From positions 1,240,001 through 1,304,000 of the forward strand of contig NZ_CP090438.1 in NCBI RefSeq assembly GCF_021441885.1: DNA of 64,000 nucleotides, read 5' to 3'. The stretch comes from Vibrio maritimus. GTDB taxonomy: Bacteria; Pseudomonadota; Gammaproteobacteria; Enterobacterales; Vibrionaceae. Position 1 is the first letter of the stretch. Each line of letters begins with the position of its first letter. The notes below the pieces were generated by a model, which saw only the letters and a program-made list of their open reading frames with translations, had not been told where the DNA came from and searched no databases. Shown here one piece after another: positions 16,780-25,223 of the stretch. Made by a program: the position numbers and the translations under genes.

Positions 16780-19059
16780 ATGACAGCAACGCACATTCTT
16801 GGTTACCCACGCATTGGTGAAAAACGTGAGCTTAAGTTCGCCCTAGAGAAATACTGGCGCGGTGAGCTAGACCAAAACGGCTTAAAGGAAGTCGCGGCGA
16901 CAATCCGTAACGAGAACTGGGTACGCCAACAGCAAGATGGCCTCGACTTTGTAACAGCAGGGGACTTTGCTTGGTATGACCATGTATTAGGTACGAGTTT
17001 GTTACTAGGTCACGTGCCTAAACGCCACAATAAGGGCTTCCCAGATCTAGATACCCTGTTTCGAATTGGTCGCGGTCAGTCTCAGTCAAATTGTGGCTGT
17101 GCAGGTGAGGCAGCGTCGGACATGACGAAATGGTTCAACACCAACTACCACTACATAGTCCCTGAGTTCTCGTCTGATGATCAGTTTAAAGTGAGCTGGA
17201 CACAGCTGTTTGATGAAATTAACGAGGCTCAGCAGCAAGGACACAAAGTAAAACCAGTACTACTAGGTCCCCTGAGCTACTTGTATCTGGGCAAAGAGGT
17301 GGAAGAAGGGTTCGACCGTTTGTCACTGCTTCCAAGACTTCTTACTGCCTACCAAGCAATTTTCGCTAAGTTTGAAAAACTAGGCATCGAGTGGGTACAG
17401 GTTGATGAACCTATTTTGGCATTGGAGTTGGACAAAGCCTGGTTAGATAGCTTCAAACTCGCTTATCAAGTGATTCGTAGCGATGTGAAAGTACTACTGA
17501 CAACCTACTTTGATTCTGTCGTCGATTCACTGGATAAGATTATTGAGCTCGACGTTGATGGTCTTCATATCGATATCGCTGCAGCGCCAGCACAGCTGGA
17601 TTCTGTCGTGGAACGGCTACCGGGTGAGTGGGTGTTGTCTGCGGGTATCATCAATGGTCGAAATGTGTGGCGTGCTAATCTGCATAGTGCACTGCAAACA
17701 CTCAAGCCAATTAAGGAGCAGTTGGGTGAAAGGCTATGGGTAGCCTCGTCTTGTTCGCTTCTGCATAGCCCGGTGAACGTTGAACATGAAACTAAGCTTC
17801 CAGAAGGCACGAAAAACTGGTTCTCGTTTGCGAAGCAAAAAGTATCGGAAGTGTCGTGGCTAGCAAAAGCTCTGGATGGTGAACGTGAAGCTATAGAATA
17901 CTGTGCCCAATATAGTCAGCCAATTCTAGACCGCGCTCGCTCTGCATGGGTAAACAAACCGCAAGTACAAAAACGAGTGGCTGCACTTACTGAAACGAGT
18001 GGCGACCGCAGTGCCGCATACATCGAGCGTGCTCATCACCAGCAAGAGGTGTTAAAACTTCCTAAGTTGCCAACGACGACTATTGGTTCGTTCCCTCAAA
18101 CTGCTGAGGTGCGTAAGAGCCGTGCGGCGTTCAAGCGTGGTGATATCGGTGTTGCTGAATACGAGTCACTAATGAAAGGCTTTATCAAAGATACCGTTGA
18201 GCGCCAAGAAGCGACCGGCCTTGATGTTCTGGTTCATGGTGAAGCGGAGCGCAACGACATGGTGGAGTACTTTGCCGAGAACTTATCAGGCTTTCAAACT
18301 ACGGAGTTTGGTTGGGTACAAAGTTATGGTTCACGCTGCGTGAAACCAGCGATTGTTGTCGCAGATATTGAGCGAGATAAGCCGATTACCGTTGATTGGT
18401 CGACCTATGCACAGTCTCTGACTGATAAGCCAATGAAGGGCATGCTGACAGGACCTGTGACGATTCTCTGCTGGACCTTCCCTCGAGAAGATGTCACCCG
18501 TGAGACGATTGCGAACCAGTTGGCATTGGCGCTGCAAGACGAAGTAGATGCACTGCAAAACGCAAACATCAATATCATCCAGATTGATGAGCCAGCGATT
18601 CGTGAGGGTCTACCTCTAAAACAACGTGATCACAAAGAGTACCTTGATTGGGCAGTGAACGCGTTCAAAGTATCAGCAGCAAGTGCACGACCAGAAACAC
18701 AGATCCACACTCATATGTGTTACAGCGAGTTCAACGAGATCATTGAATCGGTCGCTGAGCTGGATGCGGATGTGATTACCATCGAAACCTCGCGTTCAAA
18801 CATGGAGCTACTGAACGCGTTTGAAGAGTTTAACTATCCGAATGAGATTGGTCCTGGTGTGTATGACATCCACTCACCAAACATTCCTAAAGTGGAGTGG
18901 ATAGAGCAGCTTATTGAGAAGGCGGCAAAGCGTATTCCAGTCGAAAGACTTTGGGTGAATCCAGATTGTGGTCTTAAAACTCGTAACTGGGAAGAAACGG
19001 AGGCGTCACTAACTAATCTAGTGCAAGCTGCGAAGAACTTGCGAGAGCGTCTATTGTAA
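16780..19059 (+). CDS. metE: Cobalamin-independent methionine synthase MetE
   Basis: 759 residues against about 753 in E. coli. It moves the methyl group from 5-methyltetrahydropteroyl-triglutamate to homocysteine, giving methionine. The zinc/homocysteine ligands are visible: His645 and Cys647 in IHTHMCYSEF and Cys730 in NPDCGLKTR. Both homologous barrels are present, the N-terminal one starting HILGYPRIGEKRELK. AAAGGACAATACT precedes the ATG. Divergent from metR. Terminator hairpins follow at 19093-19154. Confidence 0.98.
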   Translation: MTATHILGYPRIGEKRELKFALEKYWRGELDQNGLKEVAATIRNENWVRQQQDGLDFVTAGDFAWYDHVLGTSLLLGHVPKRHNKGFPDLDTLFRIGRGQSQSNCGCAGEAASDMTKWFNTNYHYIVPEFSSDDQFKVSWTQLFDEINEAQQQGHKVKPVLLGPLSYLYLGKEVEEGFDRLSLLPRLLTAYQAIFAKFEKLGIEWVQVDEPILALELDKAWLDSFKLAYQVIRSDVKVLLTTYFDSVVDSLDKIIELDVDGLHIDIAAAPAQLDSVVERLPGEWVLSAGIINGRNVWRANLHSALQTLKPIKEQLGERLWVASSCSLLHSPVNVEHETKLPEGTKNWFSFAKQKVSEVSWLAKALDGEREAIEYCAQYSQPILDRARSAWVNKPQVQKRVAALTETSGDRSAAYIERAHHQQEVLKLPKLPTTTIGSFPQTAEVRKSRAAFKRGDIGVAEYESLMKGFIKDTVERQEATGLDVLVHGEAERNDMVEYFAENLSGFQTTEFGWVQSYGSRCVKPAIVVADIERDKPITVDWSTYAQSLTDKPMKGMLTGPVTILCWTFPREDVTRETIANQLALALQDEVDALQNANINIIQIDEPAIREGLPLKQRDHKEYLDWAVNAFKVSAASARPETQIHTHMCYSEFNEIIESVAELDADVITIETSRSNMELLNAFEEFNYPNEIGPGVYDIHSPNIPKVEWIEQLIEKAAKRIPVERLWVNPDCGLKTRNWEETEASLTNLVQAAKNLRERLL

Positions 19060-19092
19060 TAAACGGTATTTGTTTACTCATACCCAAAAAAG

Positions 19093-19117
19093 AACCCCAC
19101 TTTAAAAAGTGGGGTTT
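19093..19117. terminator. Terminator hairpin between metE and torZ (better for torZ)
   Basis: AACCCCACTTT / AAAGTGGGGTT stem of 11 bp. On the minus strand it is followed by TTCTTTTTT, fitting the end of the torYZ transcript; on the plus strand the T-run is short. Confidence 0.75.
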
Positions 19118-19128
19118 GTCGTTTGTTC

Positions 19129-19158
19129 AGACCGAGGCTAGCGCACTTCGGTCTTTTT
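19129..19158 (+). terminator. Second terminator hairpin after metE
   Basis: AGACCGA, a 12-base loop, TCGGTCT, followed by TTTT. Plus-strand orientation. Confidence 0.6.
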
Positions 19159-19168
19159 CTATTTCTGG

Positions 19169-21616
19169 CTACGCATTCTTAGGCGGTGTGAAAGCCATAA
19201 GCCCCGGTACTTTGCCCGTGTATTTTTCGATACGCACCAAGGCGGAGTTAGCCGCACAGCCGTTAGCTAAGCGCGAGGTAGGGATGTCACTTGTGAGCAC
19301 GTTAGCACCACCGTTGCGACACATACCCGTCTCTGGGTCCAGATCTGGCCAGCCACCTTCGTGAATACACACGGAGCCTTGCTTAATGCCGTCTGTGACC
19401 AGAGCACCCACAAGAACTTGACCACGATCGTTAAACGCACGAACTAAATCACCACTTTGGATACCACGAGCTTTTGCATCCTCGGTGTTGATCGAAATCG
19501 GTTCACGGTCGGCAATCGCGTACTCTTCACGTAGTTTGGCATAGTTAAATTGGCTATGTAGACGATGTGCAGCGTGAGCCGTCATTAGCTGTAACTCACC
19601 TTCTTTTGCAGAGCCGAAGAATTCCGTTGGTTCCATCCAGGTAGGGTGCGCTGGACAATCTTTGTATCCATAGCCTTCGATGGTCTTCGAATATATCTCG
19701 ATCTTACCACTTGGCGTACCTAACGGGTTCATCACTGGGTCAGCTCTAAAGTCAGCATGGCGGACGAATGCCGCAGCTTTCTTATTAAACTTCATCTCAA
19801 TGAGTTCATTGTCATCCCAGAACTTACCGAAGTTAGGCATACGAACGCGTGCAGCACGTCCGCCTTTTTGCGCCGCTTCATAGAAGCCTTTGAGCCAGTC
19901 CATCTCAGATTTGCCTTCGGTATACACATCGCGACCGCCGGCTTTGATCATCTCAGCCATATCGGCAAATACATCGAAGTCATTACGAGCTTCGCCTTGA
20001 GGCTCGACGACTTGTTTCATAGGCACTAAGTGCTGGTTACTGTAGTCGCCGGTCATGGTCATATCGTTACGCTCGAATGACGTGGTAATAGGCAACACAA
20101 TATCGGCATGCTTAGCAGCCGCAGTCCAATAGATCTCTGAAATCACGATCAACTCTGGCTTTTGCCACGCTTTGATCAGACGGTTGGTGTCTTGGTGGTG
20201 AGTAAAGTTAGCACCGCCAGCCCACCAAATCATTTTGATTTCAGGGAAGGTTTTTTCATGCCCATTGTGCTGATATTTTTGACCTGGGTTTTCCAGAGCT
20301 TCGACGATTCGAGCTACCGGGAATGAGTTAACGGCACCGGAGACTGCCCAATCATTACCCGCAGAGGAACCACCACCGATAGATGCTGAAATTGCCGGTA
20401 ATACACCTGCATCTCGAGTAGGGTTGCCACCATTAGAATAGTGATAAGAGAAGCCAAAACCACCACCTGGGAGGCCAATCTGTCCAAGCATTGCTGCAAG
20501 AGTAGCAATCATCCAGTGGCGCTGCTCACCAAATTGCTGACGCTGAATACCCCAGCCGGCCATTAACATGGTGCGGTTTGAGCTAAAGATTTCTGCGAGA
20601 AGTTCAATCTGTTTCGCAGGCACTCCAGTGATATCGGCAGCCCACTCAGAGGTTTTTTCGACACCATCTTCTTTACCTAGCAGATACGCTTCGAACTGAT
20701 CGTAGCCCGTCGTGTATTTATCCAAGAAGGCTTTATCGTGCTTGCCATTCTTAACCAGTGTATGTGCGATACCCATCAGCATAGCGACATCAGTCATTGG
20801 ACGTGGAGCGATCCACTGGATCTTGTCTTCGAAGAAGTCGATGGTCTCAGAGCGCATTGGGTCAATCGCGATGACCGTCTTGCCCGACTTCTTAAGCTGG
20901 TGGAAGAACTCAAGACCAGAGCAGTCCGTTGAGCTCCAAGCGATCTTAAGTGTATTGAGAGGGTTCATACCCCAAAGTACAACAACGTCGCTGTGCTCAA
21001 GCACCATAGGGTGTGTTGTTTGCTGCTCATAAACCTCAATAGAGCCCATCACATGAGGCATGATGACCTGTGCAGCACCCGTGGAGTAGTCACCTAGGTG
21101 ACCAGAATATCCACCAGCCATACTCATATAGCGCTGAAGTAAGGTCTGTGCCTTATGAAGTACACCGGAAGAGCGCCAACCATAGGAGCCGGCAAAGATG
21201 GATTCTGGCCCATTCGCCTGACGAATGCGCATATGTTGTTCGTGAATGAGTTTGTAGGCGTCATCCCAAGACACACGCACATACTCATCTTTGCCGCGCT
21301 CACCAGATGGTGCTGCTGGATTGTCGAGATAGCCTTTACGTACCATCGGGTATTTGATTCGAGCCTTAGTGTAAACCTGATCAGGGCCAGTAGTCTGTAG
21401 GCTATTGGGTACTGTTTGCGCGAGCGCATTCTTACTAGCGACCAGCTTGCCATCTTTGACTTCACATAACATTGGTCCCATGCGACCTGCTGTTAATACA
21501 CCAGAGCCTCGCTTGGAGGCAGCAACTGCAGATAGGGGAGTGAGGGAGGTAAACGCCAAAGCGCCAGCAGCCATGCTTGAGCCTTTGAGGAATCCACGAC
21601 GAGTAATATCTGTCAT
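19169..21616 (-). CDS. torZ: Trimethylamine-N-oxide reductase, molybdopterin catalytic subunit (TorA/TorZ family)
   Basis: 815 residues, closer to E. coli TorZ (about 809) than TorA (848). A Tat signal with twin arginine (TRRGFLKGSS) and a hydrophobic stretch opens the protein, so it folds with its bis-MGD cofactor before export to the periplasm. The motif GDYSTGAAQVIMPH carries the likely Mo-ligand Ser178. It reduces TMAO and possibly related S/N-oxides in anaerobic respiration. It lies 18 bases after the pentaheme cytochrome gene torY, its electron donor. A torD-like chaperone is not in the window. The choice of TorZ over TorA rests on length and the torY pairing. Confidence 0.85.
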   Translation of the reverse strand: MTDITRRGFLKGSSMAAGALAFTSLTPLSAVAASKRGSGVLTAGRMGPMLCEVKDGKLVASKNALAQTVPNSLQTTGPDQVYTKARIKYPMVRKGYLDNPAAPSGERGKDEYVRVSWDDAYKLIHEQHMRIRQANGPESIFAGSYGWRSSGVLHKAQTLLQRYMSMAGGYSGHLGDYSTGAAQVIMPHVMGSIEVYEQQTTHPMVLEHSDVVVLWGMNPLNTLKIAWSSTDCSGLEFFHQLKKSGKTVIAIDPMRSETIDFFEDKIQWIAPRPMTDVAMLMGIAHTLVKNGKHDKAFLDKYTTGYDQFEAYLLGKEDGVEKTSEWAADITGVPAKQIELLAEIFSSNRTMLMAGWGIQRQQFGEQRHWMIATLAAMLGQIGLPGGGFGFSYHYSNGGNPTRDAGVLPAISASIGGGSSAGNDWAVSGAVNSFPVARIVEALENPGQKYQHNGHEKTFPEIKMIWWAGGANFTHHQDTNRLIKAWQKPELIVISEIYWTAAAKHADIVLPITTSFERNDMTMTGDYSNQHLVPMKQVVEPQGEARNDFDVFADMAEMIKAGGRDVYTEGKSEMDWLKGFYEAAQKGGRAARVRMPNFGKFWDDNELIEMKFNKKAAAFVRHADFRADPVMNPLGTPSGKIEIYSKTIEGYGYKDCPAHPTWMEPTEFFGSAKEGELQLMTAHAAHRLHSQFNYAKLREEYAIADREPISINTEDAKARGIQSGDLVRAFNDRGQVLVGALVTDGIKQGSVCIHEGGWPDLDPETGMCRNGGANVLTSDIPTSRLANGCAANSALVRIEKYTGKVPGLMAFTPPKNA

Positions 21617-21634
21617 ATCTCTTTCCTTATTGTT

Positions 21635-22735
21635 TTAGTGACCAGCCACGTCTTTTGCGTGGTTTTGGAAGAATTTGGTAAGAATCTCGAGATCCAGAGC
21701 TGAGATATCCGTTCTGTCCCCCATGCCTTTAGCAACGGGACCCCAGGCGTTGACGGTAAAGTGGTTGGCAGGGATCTTGGCGTGACAGGTTGCGCAGTAG
21801 ACGTTATCTAGCTCTTCTGCGTAGCTCCAAAGTGGCTCCGGACTACCTAATACCGGTGCCTCGATGACTGCTGCCAATGTTGCTGTGCGCCATTCGTTGC
21901 CATACTCGTCAGCCTCAAACTCGCCTACAGTAAGAGCTTGCTGGCCTGCATCACTTAGCATGGCAATAATGTTTCTCTGTCCACGACCCATGTAAAGCAC
22001 TTGTTCGGCGCCTTTCATTTGGTAACCAGAGATCTCTATATTGCGAGCATTGTCTTGTGTTGATTTAACCGTCATCTCAACCGCTGGGTTAATGCTGCCG
22101 AGTTCATCAAGGTCGATTTTCGCAACTGAATACACGGTCGAAGCGTCAGCTGCCGTGCTTTCAGTTTGAGCGACGACGCGATTGTATGCCTCGCTGTCGA
22201 GCTCTGGCTCTGGTGCGAAGTGGGCAACACCTTTATGGCAATCGATGCAGGTTTGGTTATTGGCAATGCCATACTCATGCATCTTCGCGGCGTCTTCAGA
22301 TTGCTCGTAGCTGTCCATGGCATCGAAAGAGTGGCATGAACGGCAAGTAGCGGAATCATTGGCACGAAGCTGGGCCCATACTGCTTCAGCCATTTCCATA
22401 CGATGAGCTTCATACTTGTCTTCATCGTCAATCTTGCCAGTGACAAACTCGTGGTAGATATCTTTAGTGGCACGGATTTTCGTGATGACGTAATCAACGG
22501 GGTCGGTAGGAATATGGCAGTCAGAACACTCAGCTCTGATGCCTTTTGCGTTAGTGAAGTGGATAGAGCCTTGGTATTCCTCGTAAGGAATCTGCATTGA
22601 GTGACAAGATAAGCAAAACTCGGTACTGGAGGTTTTGTGCATGATTGCAGCTGTACCGCCCAGCGAGAGCCAGCCAACTAAGATACCGAGGGTAGCAACG
22701 ACTAGAATGTGTCTTTTCTTTATTTTCATAAGCAC
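21635..22735 (-). CDS. torY: Pentaheme c-type cytochrome TorY/TorC
   Basis: 366 residues, the length of E. coli TorY. One N-terminal membrane anchor (about 8-30) is followed by four NapC/NirT-type heme sites, CLSCH (41-45), CSDCH (70-74), CRSCH (131-135) and CIDCH (163-167). A C-terminal fifth heme, CATCH (314-318), distinguishes TorC/TorY from NapC. It takes electrons from menaquinol and passes them to TorZ in the periplasm. ATG at 22735 or the in-frame ATG six bases on are both possible; the ribosome site is weak. The 304-base region upstream carries an FNR-like box and the aspS terminator, with no further gene. Confidence 0.88.
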   Translation of the reverse strand: MLMKIKKRHILVVATLGILVGWLSLGGTAAIMHKTSSTEFCLSCHSMQIPYEEYQGSIHFTNAKGIRAECSDCHIPTDPVDYVITKIRATKDIYHEFVTGKIDDEDKYEAHRMEMAEAVWAQLRANDSATCRSCHSFDAMDSYEQSEDAAKMHEYGIANNQTCIDCHKGVAHFAPEPELDSEAYNRVVAQTESTAADASTVYSVAKIDLDELGSINPAVEMTVKSTQDNARNIEISGYQMKGAEQVLYMGRGQRNIIAMLSDAGQQALTVGEFEADEYGNEWRTATLAAVIEAPVLGSPEPLWSYAEELDNVYCATCHAKIPANHFTVNAWGPVAKGMGDRTDISALDLEILTKFFQNHAKDVAGH

Positions 22736-22799
22736 TTATTAATAATTGTGTCATTTTATTTTCTATCTCTACGCTACTCCTTTAGTGGTATCCTTTGAC

Positions 22800-22813
22800 T
22801 TGATTTAAATCAT
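22800..22813. promoter_or_regulatory. FNR-like box upstream of torYZ
   Basis: TTGATTTAAATCAT matches the FNR consensus TTGATNNNNATCAA at 9 of 10 defined positions. It is 65-78 bases upstream of the torY start, so a promoter driven by anaerobic FNR activation is plausible. Confidence 0.7.
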
Positions 22814-22987
22814 AAATAACCCCTCAATTGGTGTGGGTTATCGGAATTGTGCAAAAGCTCACTTTTTATCATCAAATAAGAAATGGGGAGGAAACGCAGT
22901 ACGAAGAGAGCTCGCGGATTGTTACTCCCTCATTGTGAAAAATAGTTTTTAGGCTTAATTGAAAGGCGTGAAAAATGGATGACCGAT

Positions 22988-23019
22988 AAAAAAAGAGGCT
23001 TGCATATGCAAGCCTCTTT
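22988..23019 (-). terminator. Intrinsic terminator after aspS
   Basis: A 28-bp perfect palindrome (AAAGAGGCTTGCA and its complement), with a T-run on the minus strand, 21 bases downstream of the aspS stop. Confidence 0.88.
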
Positions 23020-23039
23020 AGTGGAATTGAGTTATCGCT

Positions 23040-23447
23040 TTAGTTAGGAAGCGGCTGACTACAGTACTGCTGAGTCACCATTTGGTCGATCATCAACTGA
23101 CCACGCGTGTTGCGGATCATGATGCGGTAAGCGAGCCCTAAATCGAGATTCGCTTTCACTTCGCGGTCTGTACAGTAATAGTTCATACTGTTGCGAAGAA
23201 GCTGATCTAATGACAAAGCGCCTTTAGCATCAGTATTGTAGAGCATCATAATTTCAACCACGCCTTTGTTTGCTGATGCTTTCATGATCGACAGCGGGCC
23301 CTGCTCAATAGGCAAACCAGAAGAAATCACACTGGCGCGACTTTGCGCTAAAAGCTCGAGTTTACGGCGCTCGTCTTCACCTGTGCTCGAACAACCCGCC
23401 AGCACGGTGAGTGCGGCAATTGCTAGCCAACTTAGTTTATTTTTCAT
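23040..23447 (-). CDS. aspS: AspS/GspS-type T2SS secretin pilotin lipoprotein
   Basis: 135 residues. A lipoprotein signal with lipobox LAGC (Cys19) leads into an ERRKLELLAQSRASVISSG coil and a small domain with two cysteines (YYCTDRE and QQYCSQ), the pattern of the Vibrio AspS pilotin. AspS escorts the type II secretion secretin to the outer membrane. I recognise it from its similarity to V. cholerae AspS as remembered; no secretion genes are nearby, which is normal for this gene. It follows yciI by 17 bases, so the two may be co-transcribed, and ends in a strong terminator. Confidence 0.8.
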   Translation of the reverse strand: MKNKLSWLAIAALTVLAGCSSTGEDERRKLELLAQSRASVISSGLPIEQGPLSIMKASANKGVVEIMMLYNTDAKGALSLDQLLRNSMNYYCTDREVKANLDLGLAYRIMIRNTRGQLMIDQMVTQQYCSQPLPN

Positions 23448-23464
23448 TGTGCTTCTTATCGCTA

Positions 23465-23761
23465 TTAAAGTACTTTCTTGAATGGTTTGACGATGACATT
23501 TTCGTAAACGCCAGCTTCAATGTATGGATCAGCGTCAGCCCATGCCTGAGCCGCTGCAAGCGATTCAAATTCTGCGATGACCGTTGAGCCAGTGAAACCC
23601 GCTTCACCTGGGTTCTCACTATCAATAGCTGGCATTGGACCTGCGGTCAGAAGACGACCTTCATCACGTAGCGCTTGAAGTCTTTCTAGGTGCTGTGGGC
23701 GTACACTCAGACGCTTTTCTAGCGAGTTCTCGACATCTTGAGAAAAAATAACGTACCACAT
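23465..23761 (-). CDS. yciI: YciI family protein
   Basis: 98 residues from ATG 23761, exactly the E. coli YciI length. GAAGGA lies upstream; an earlier in-frame start is unsupported. Small ferredoxin-like alpha/beta fold with the family's conserved His/Asp elements (LSVRPQHLERLQAL, AEFESLAAAQAWADADPY). The biochemical function is not established; a dehydrochlorinase-like chemistry has been suggested for relatives. It sits in the conserved yciI-yciA-yciB neighbourhood. Confidence 0.93.
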   Translation of the reverse strand: MWYVIFSQDVENSLEKRLSVRPQHLERLQALRDEGRLLTAGPMPAIDSENPGEAGFTGSTVIAEFESLAAAQAWADADPYIEAGVYENVIVKPFKKVL

Positions 23762-23847
23762 ATTTGTATCCTTCAAATAGTTCAGTAACTTAAATTCGTC
23801 CTAATAAGATGTCATTTTTTCGATGAAAAGTCATCGTTAGGTGTCGC

Positions 23848-24249
23848 TTAATTTGGATTAATTGGACGTGGGCGCCCATCTGCATCGATTGCTACATAGT
23901 TAAAGGTGGCTTCGCAGACCTGATAACGCTCACCAACACCCTCAACGCTGACGGGTTTCACCCAAACATCAAGGTTGATGGACATTGATGTATTACCGAT
24001 GCGAGTACACTCGCCATAACAGCAAACCACGTCACCGACTTTAACCGGGTGCTTAAAGGTGATGCCTGAAACAGAAACGGTAACGATGCGTCCAAGTGAA
24101 ATTTCCTTGGCAAGGATACCGCCAGCAAGGTCAAGCTGAGACATGATCCAACCACCGAAAATATCACCATTGGCATTGGTGTTTTCCGGCATCGCTAATG
24201 TGCGAGTGATTAGTTGGCCTTTGGGAGTGTTCGATGTTGTATTTGTCAT
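23848..24249 (-). CDS. yciA: Acyl-CoA thioester hydrolase YciA
   Basis: 133 residues, single hotdog fold. The motif NANGDIFGGWIMSQLDLAGG contains the catalytic Asn/Asp of the YciA class, and the second half carries the strand VVCCYGECTRIGNTSMSI. It hydrolyses a broad range of acyl-CoAs in the cytoplasm and works as a hexamer of hotdog dimers in relatives. It lies 86 bases after yciI and yciB flank on the same strand. Confidence 0.95.
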   Translation of the reverse strand: MTNTTSNTPKGQLITRTLAMPENTNANGDIFGGWIMSQLDLAGGILAKEISLGRIVTVSVSGITFKHPVKVGDVVCCYGECTRIGNTSMSINLDVWVKPVSVEGVGERYQVCEATFNYVAIDADGRPRPINPN

Positions 24250-24335
24250 GATTATAATTTTCCAGAAACAGCACAGCGACCCGTAGGTCGCTGATTCTTA
24301 GTCTTTCGCGGAGTATACAAAAGATCCGGCGCTGA

Positions 24336-24908
24336 TCAAGACGTATGATCTTGGTTCTCATTTTTGGTGTCTTCGTCGGCTTGCTCTTTCGGCATGTGCT
24401 TATAGATGTAAATGCCAGTAAAGACAGTAAAAAGTAGAGTCGCGATGAGCAGCCCAAACACTTTGAAGTTGACCCACACATCAAGTGGCAATGAGTACGC
24501 GACGTAAATATTCAGACCAGCGCAAAATGAGAAGAAGCCGACCCATGCGTAATTCACTTTTGCCCAGACACTATCCGGTAAGGTTAGCTCTTTGCCCAAC
24601 ATACCTTTGATCAAGCCACGCCCCATTGCATGAGTGACTGCGAGTGCGATGGCGAACAGTGCATAAACAATGGTGACTTTCCACTTAATGAAGTTGTCAT
24701 CATGGAAGAAGATGGTCATGCCGCCGAACACTGCCACCATAGCAAACGTAATGAGTTGCATTTTTTCTATCTTCTTGTACAGAAGGTAGGTCACACCTAT
24801 TTGAACGGCAGTGGCTATGATTAACGCCCCTGTCGCCACGTAAATATCCTGCATCTTGTACAAGACAAAGAAAATAATCAGGGGAATAAAGTCGAGTAGT
24901 TGCTTCAT
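24336..24908 (-). CDS. yciB: Inner membrane septation protein A, YciB/IspZ family
   Basis: 190 residues with five to six membrane helices and the family start KQLLDFIPLIIFFVLYK. The motif DDNFIKWKVTIVYALFA and the region GLNIYVAYSLPLDVWVNFKVFG are typical. YciB affects cell division and envelope integrity; the molecular activity is not settled. C-terminal tail polar and acidic. First gene of the yciB-yciA-yciI-aspS run. Confidence 0.95.
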   Translation of the reverse strand: MKQLLDFIPLIIFFVLYKMQDIYVATGALIIATAVQIGVTYLLYKKIEKMQLITFAMVAVFGGMTIFFHDDNFIKWKVTIVYALFAIALAVTHAMGRGLIKGMLGKELTLPDSVWAKVNYAWVGFFSFCAGLNIYVAYSLPLDVWVNFKVFGLLIATLLFTVFTGIYIYKHMPKEQADEDTKNENQDHTS

Positions 24909-25197
24909 TGGTTGAGCTAAGCCTTTTTATAGAATATCGCTGTAGTGTATCGAAAAGTCCTCGCAGCATAAAACGGTAATAGGAGGCTGGAAGCAGTAAC
25001 ACAGTTTTCATTATTACTATTATCTAGCACGTCAATTGCACCAGAATGCAGCAGCTATTGATAGAATAGCGCCTGTAAATGTTTACGAAATGTTAATAAC
25101 CGAGTTTTTGCTCTATTCTTGTTTGTTGCAGATATGTTGCATATGTTTTTACTTCAATCGGATGTTGGTTAACCGATTGAATTATAAGTATTAATTA

Positions 25198-25206
25198 TAT
25201 CAATAA
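25198..25206. promoter_or_regulatory. Possible LuxR/HapR-type half-site before the metalloprotease gene
   Basis: The minus strand here reads TTATTGATATAATTAATA; its first nine bases equal a half of the Vibrio LuxR/HapR consensus TTATTGATAAATTTATCAATAA. It ends 18 bases before the start codon, inside the probable leader. The rest of the 315-base gap from 24909 is AT-rich with no gene seen. Confidence 0.3.
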
Positions 25207-25223
25207 TATTCAAGGATTTCAGA

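Noticed and set aside
22072..22677. 201-codon open frame overlapping torY in another frame
   Set aside because: The torY frame has five heme motifs in order; the alternative frame shows no domain.
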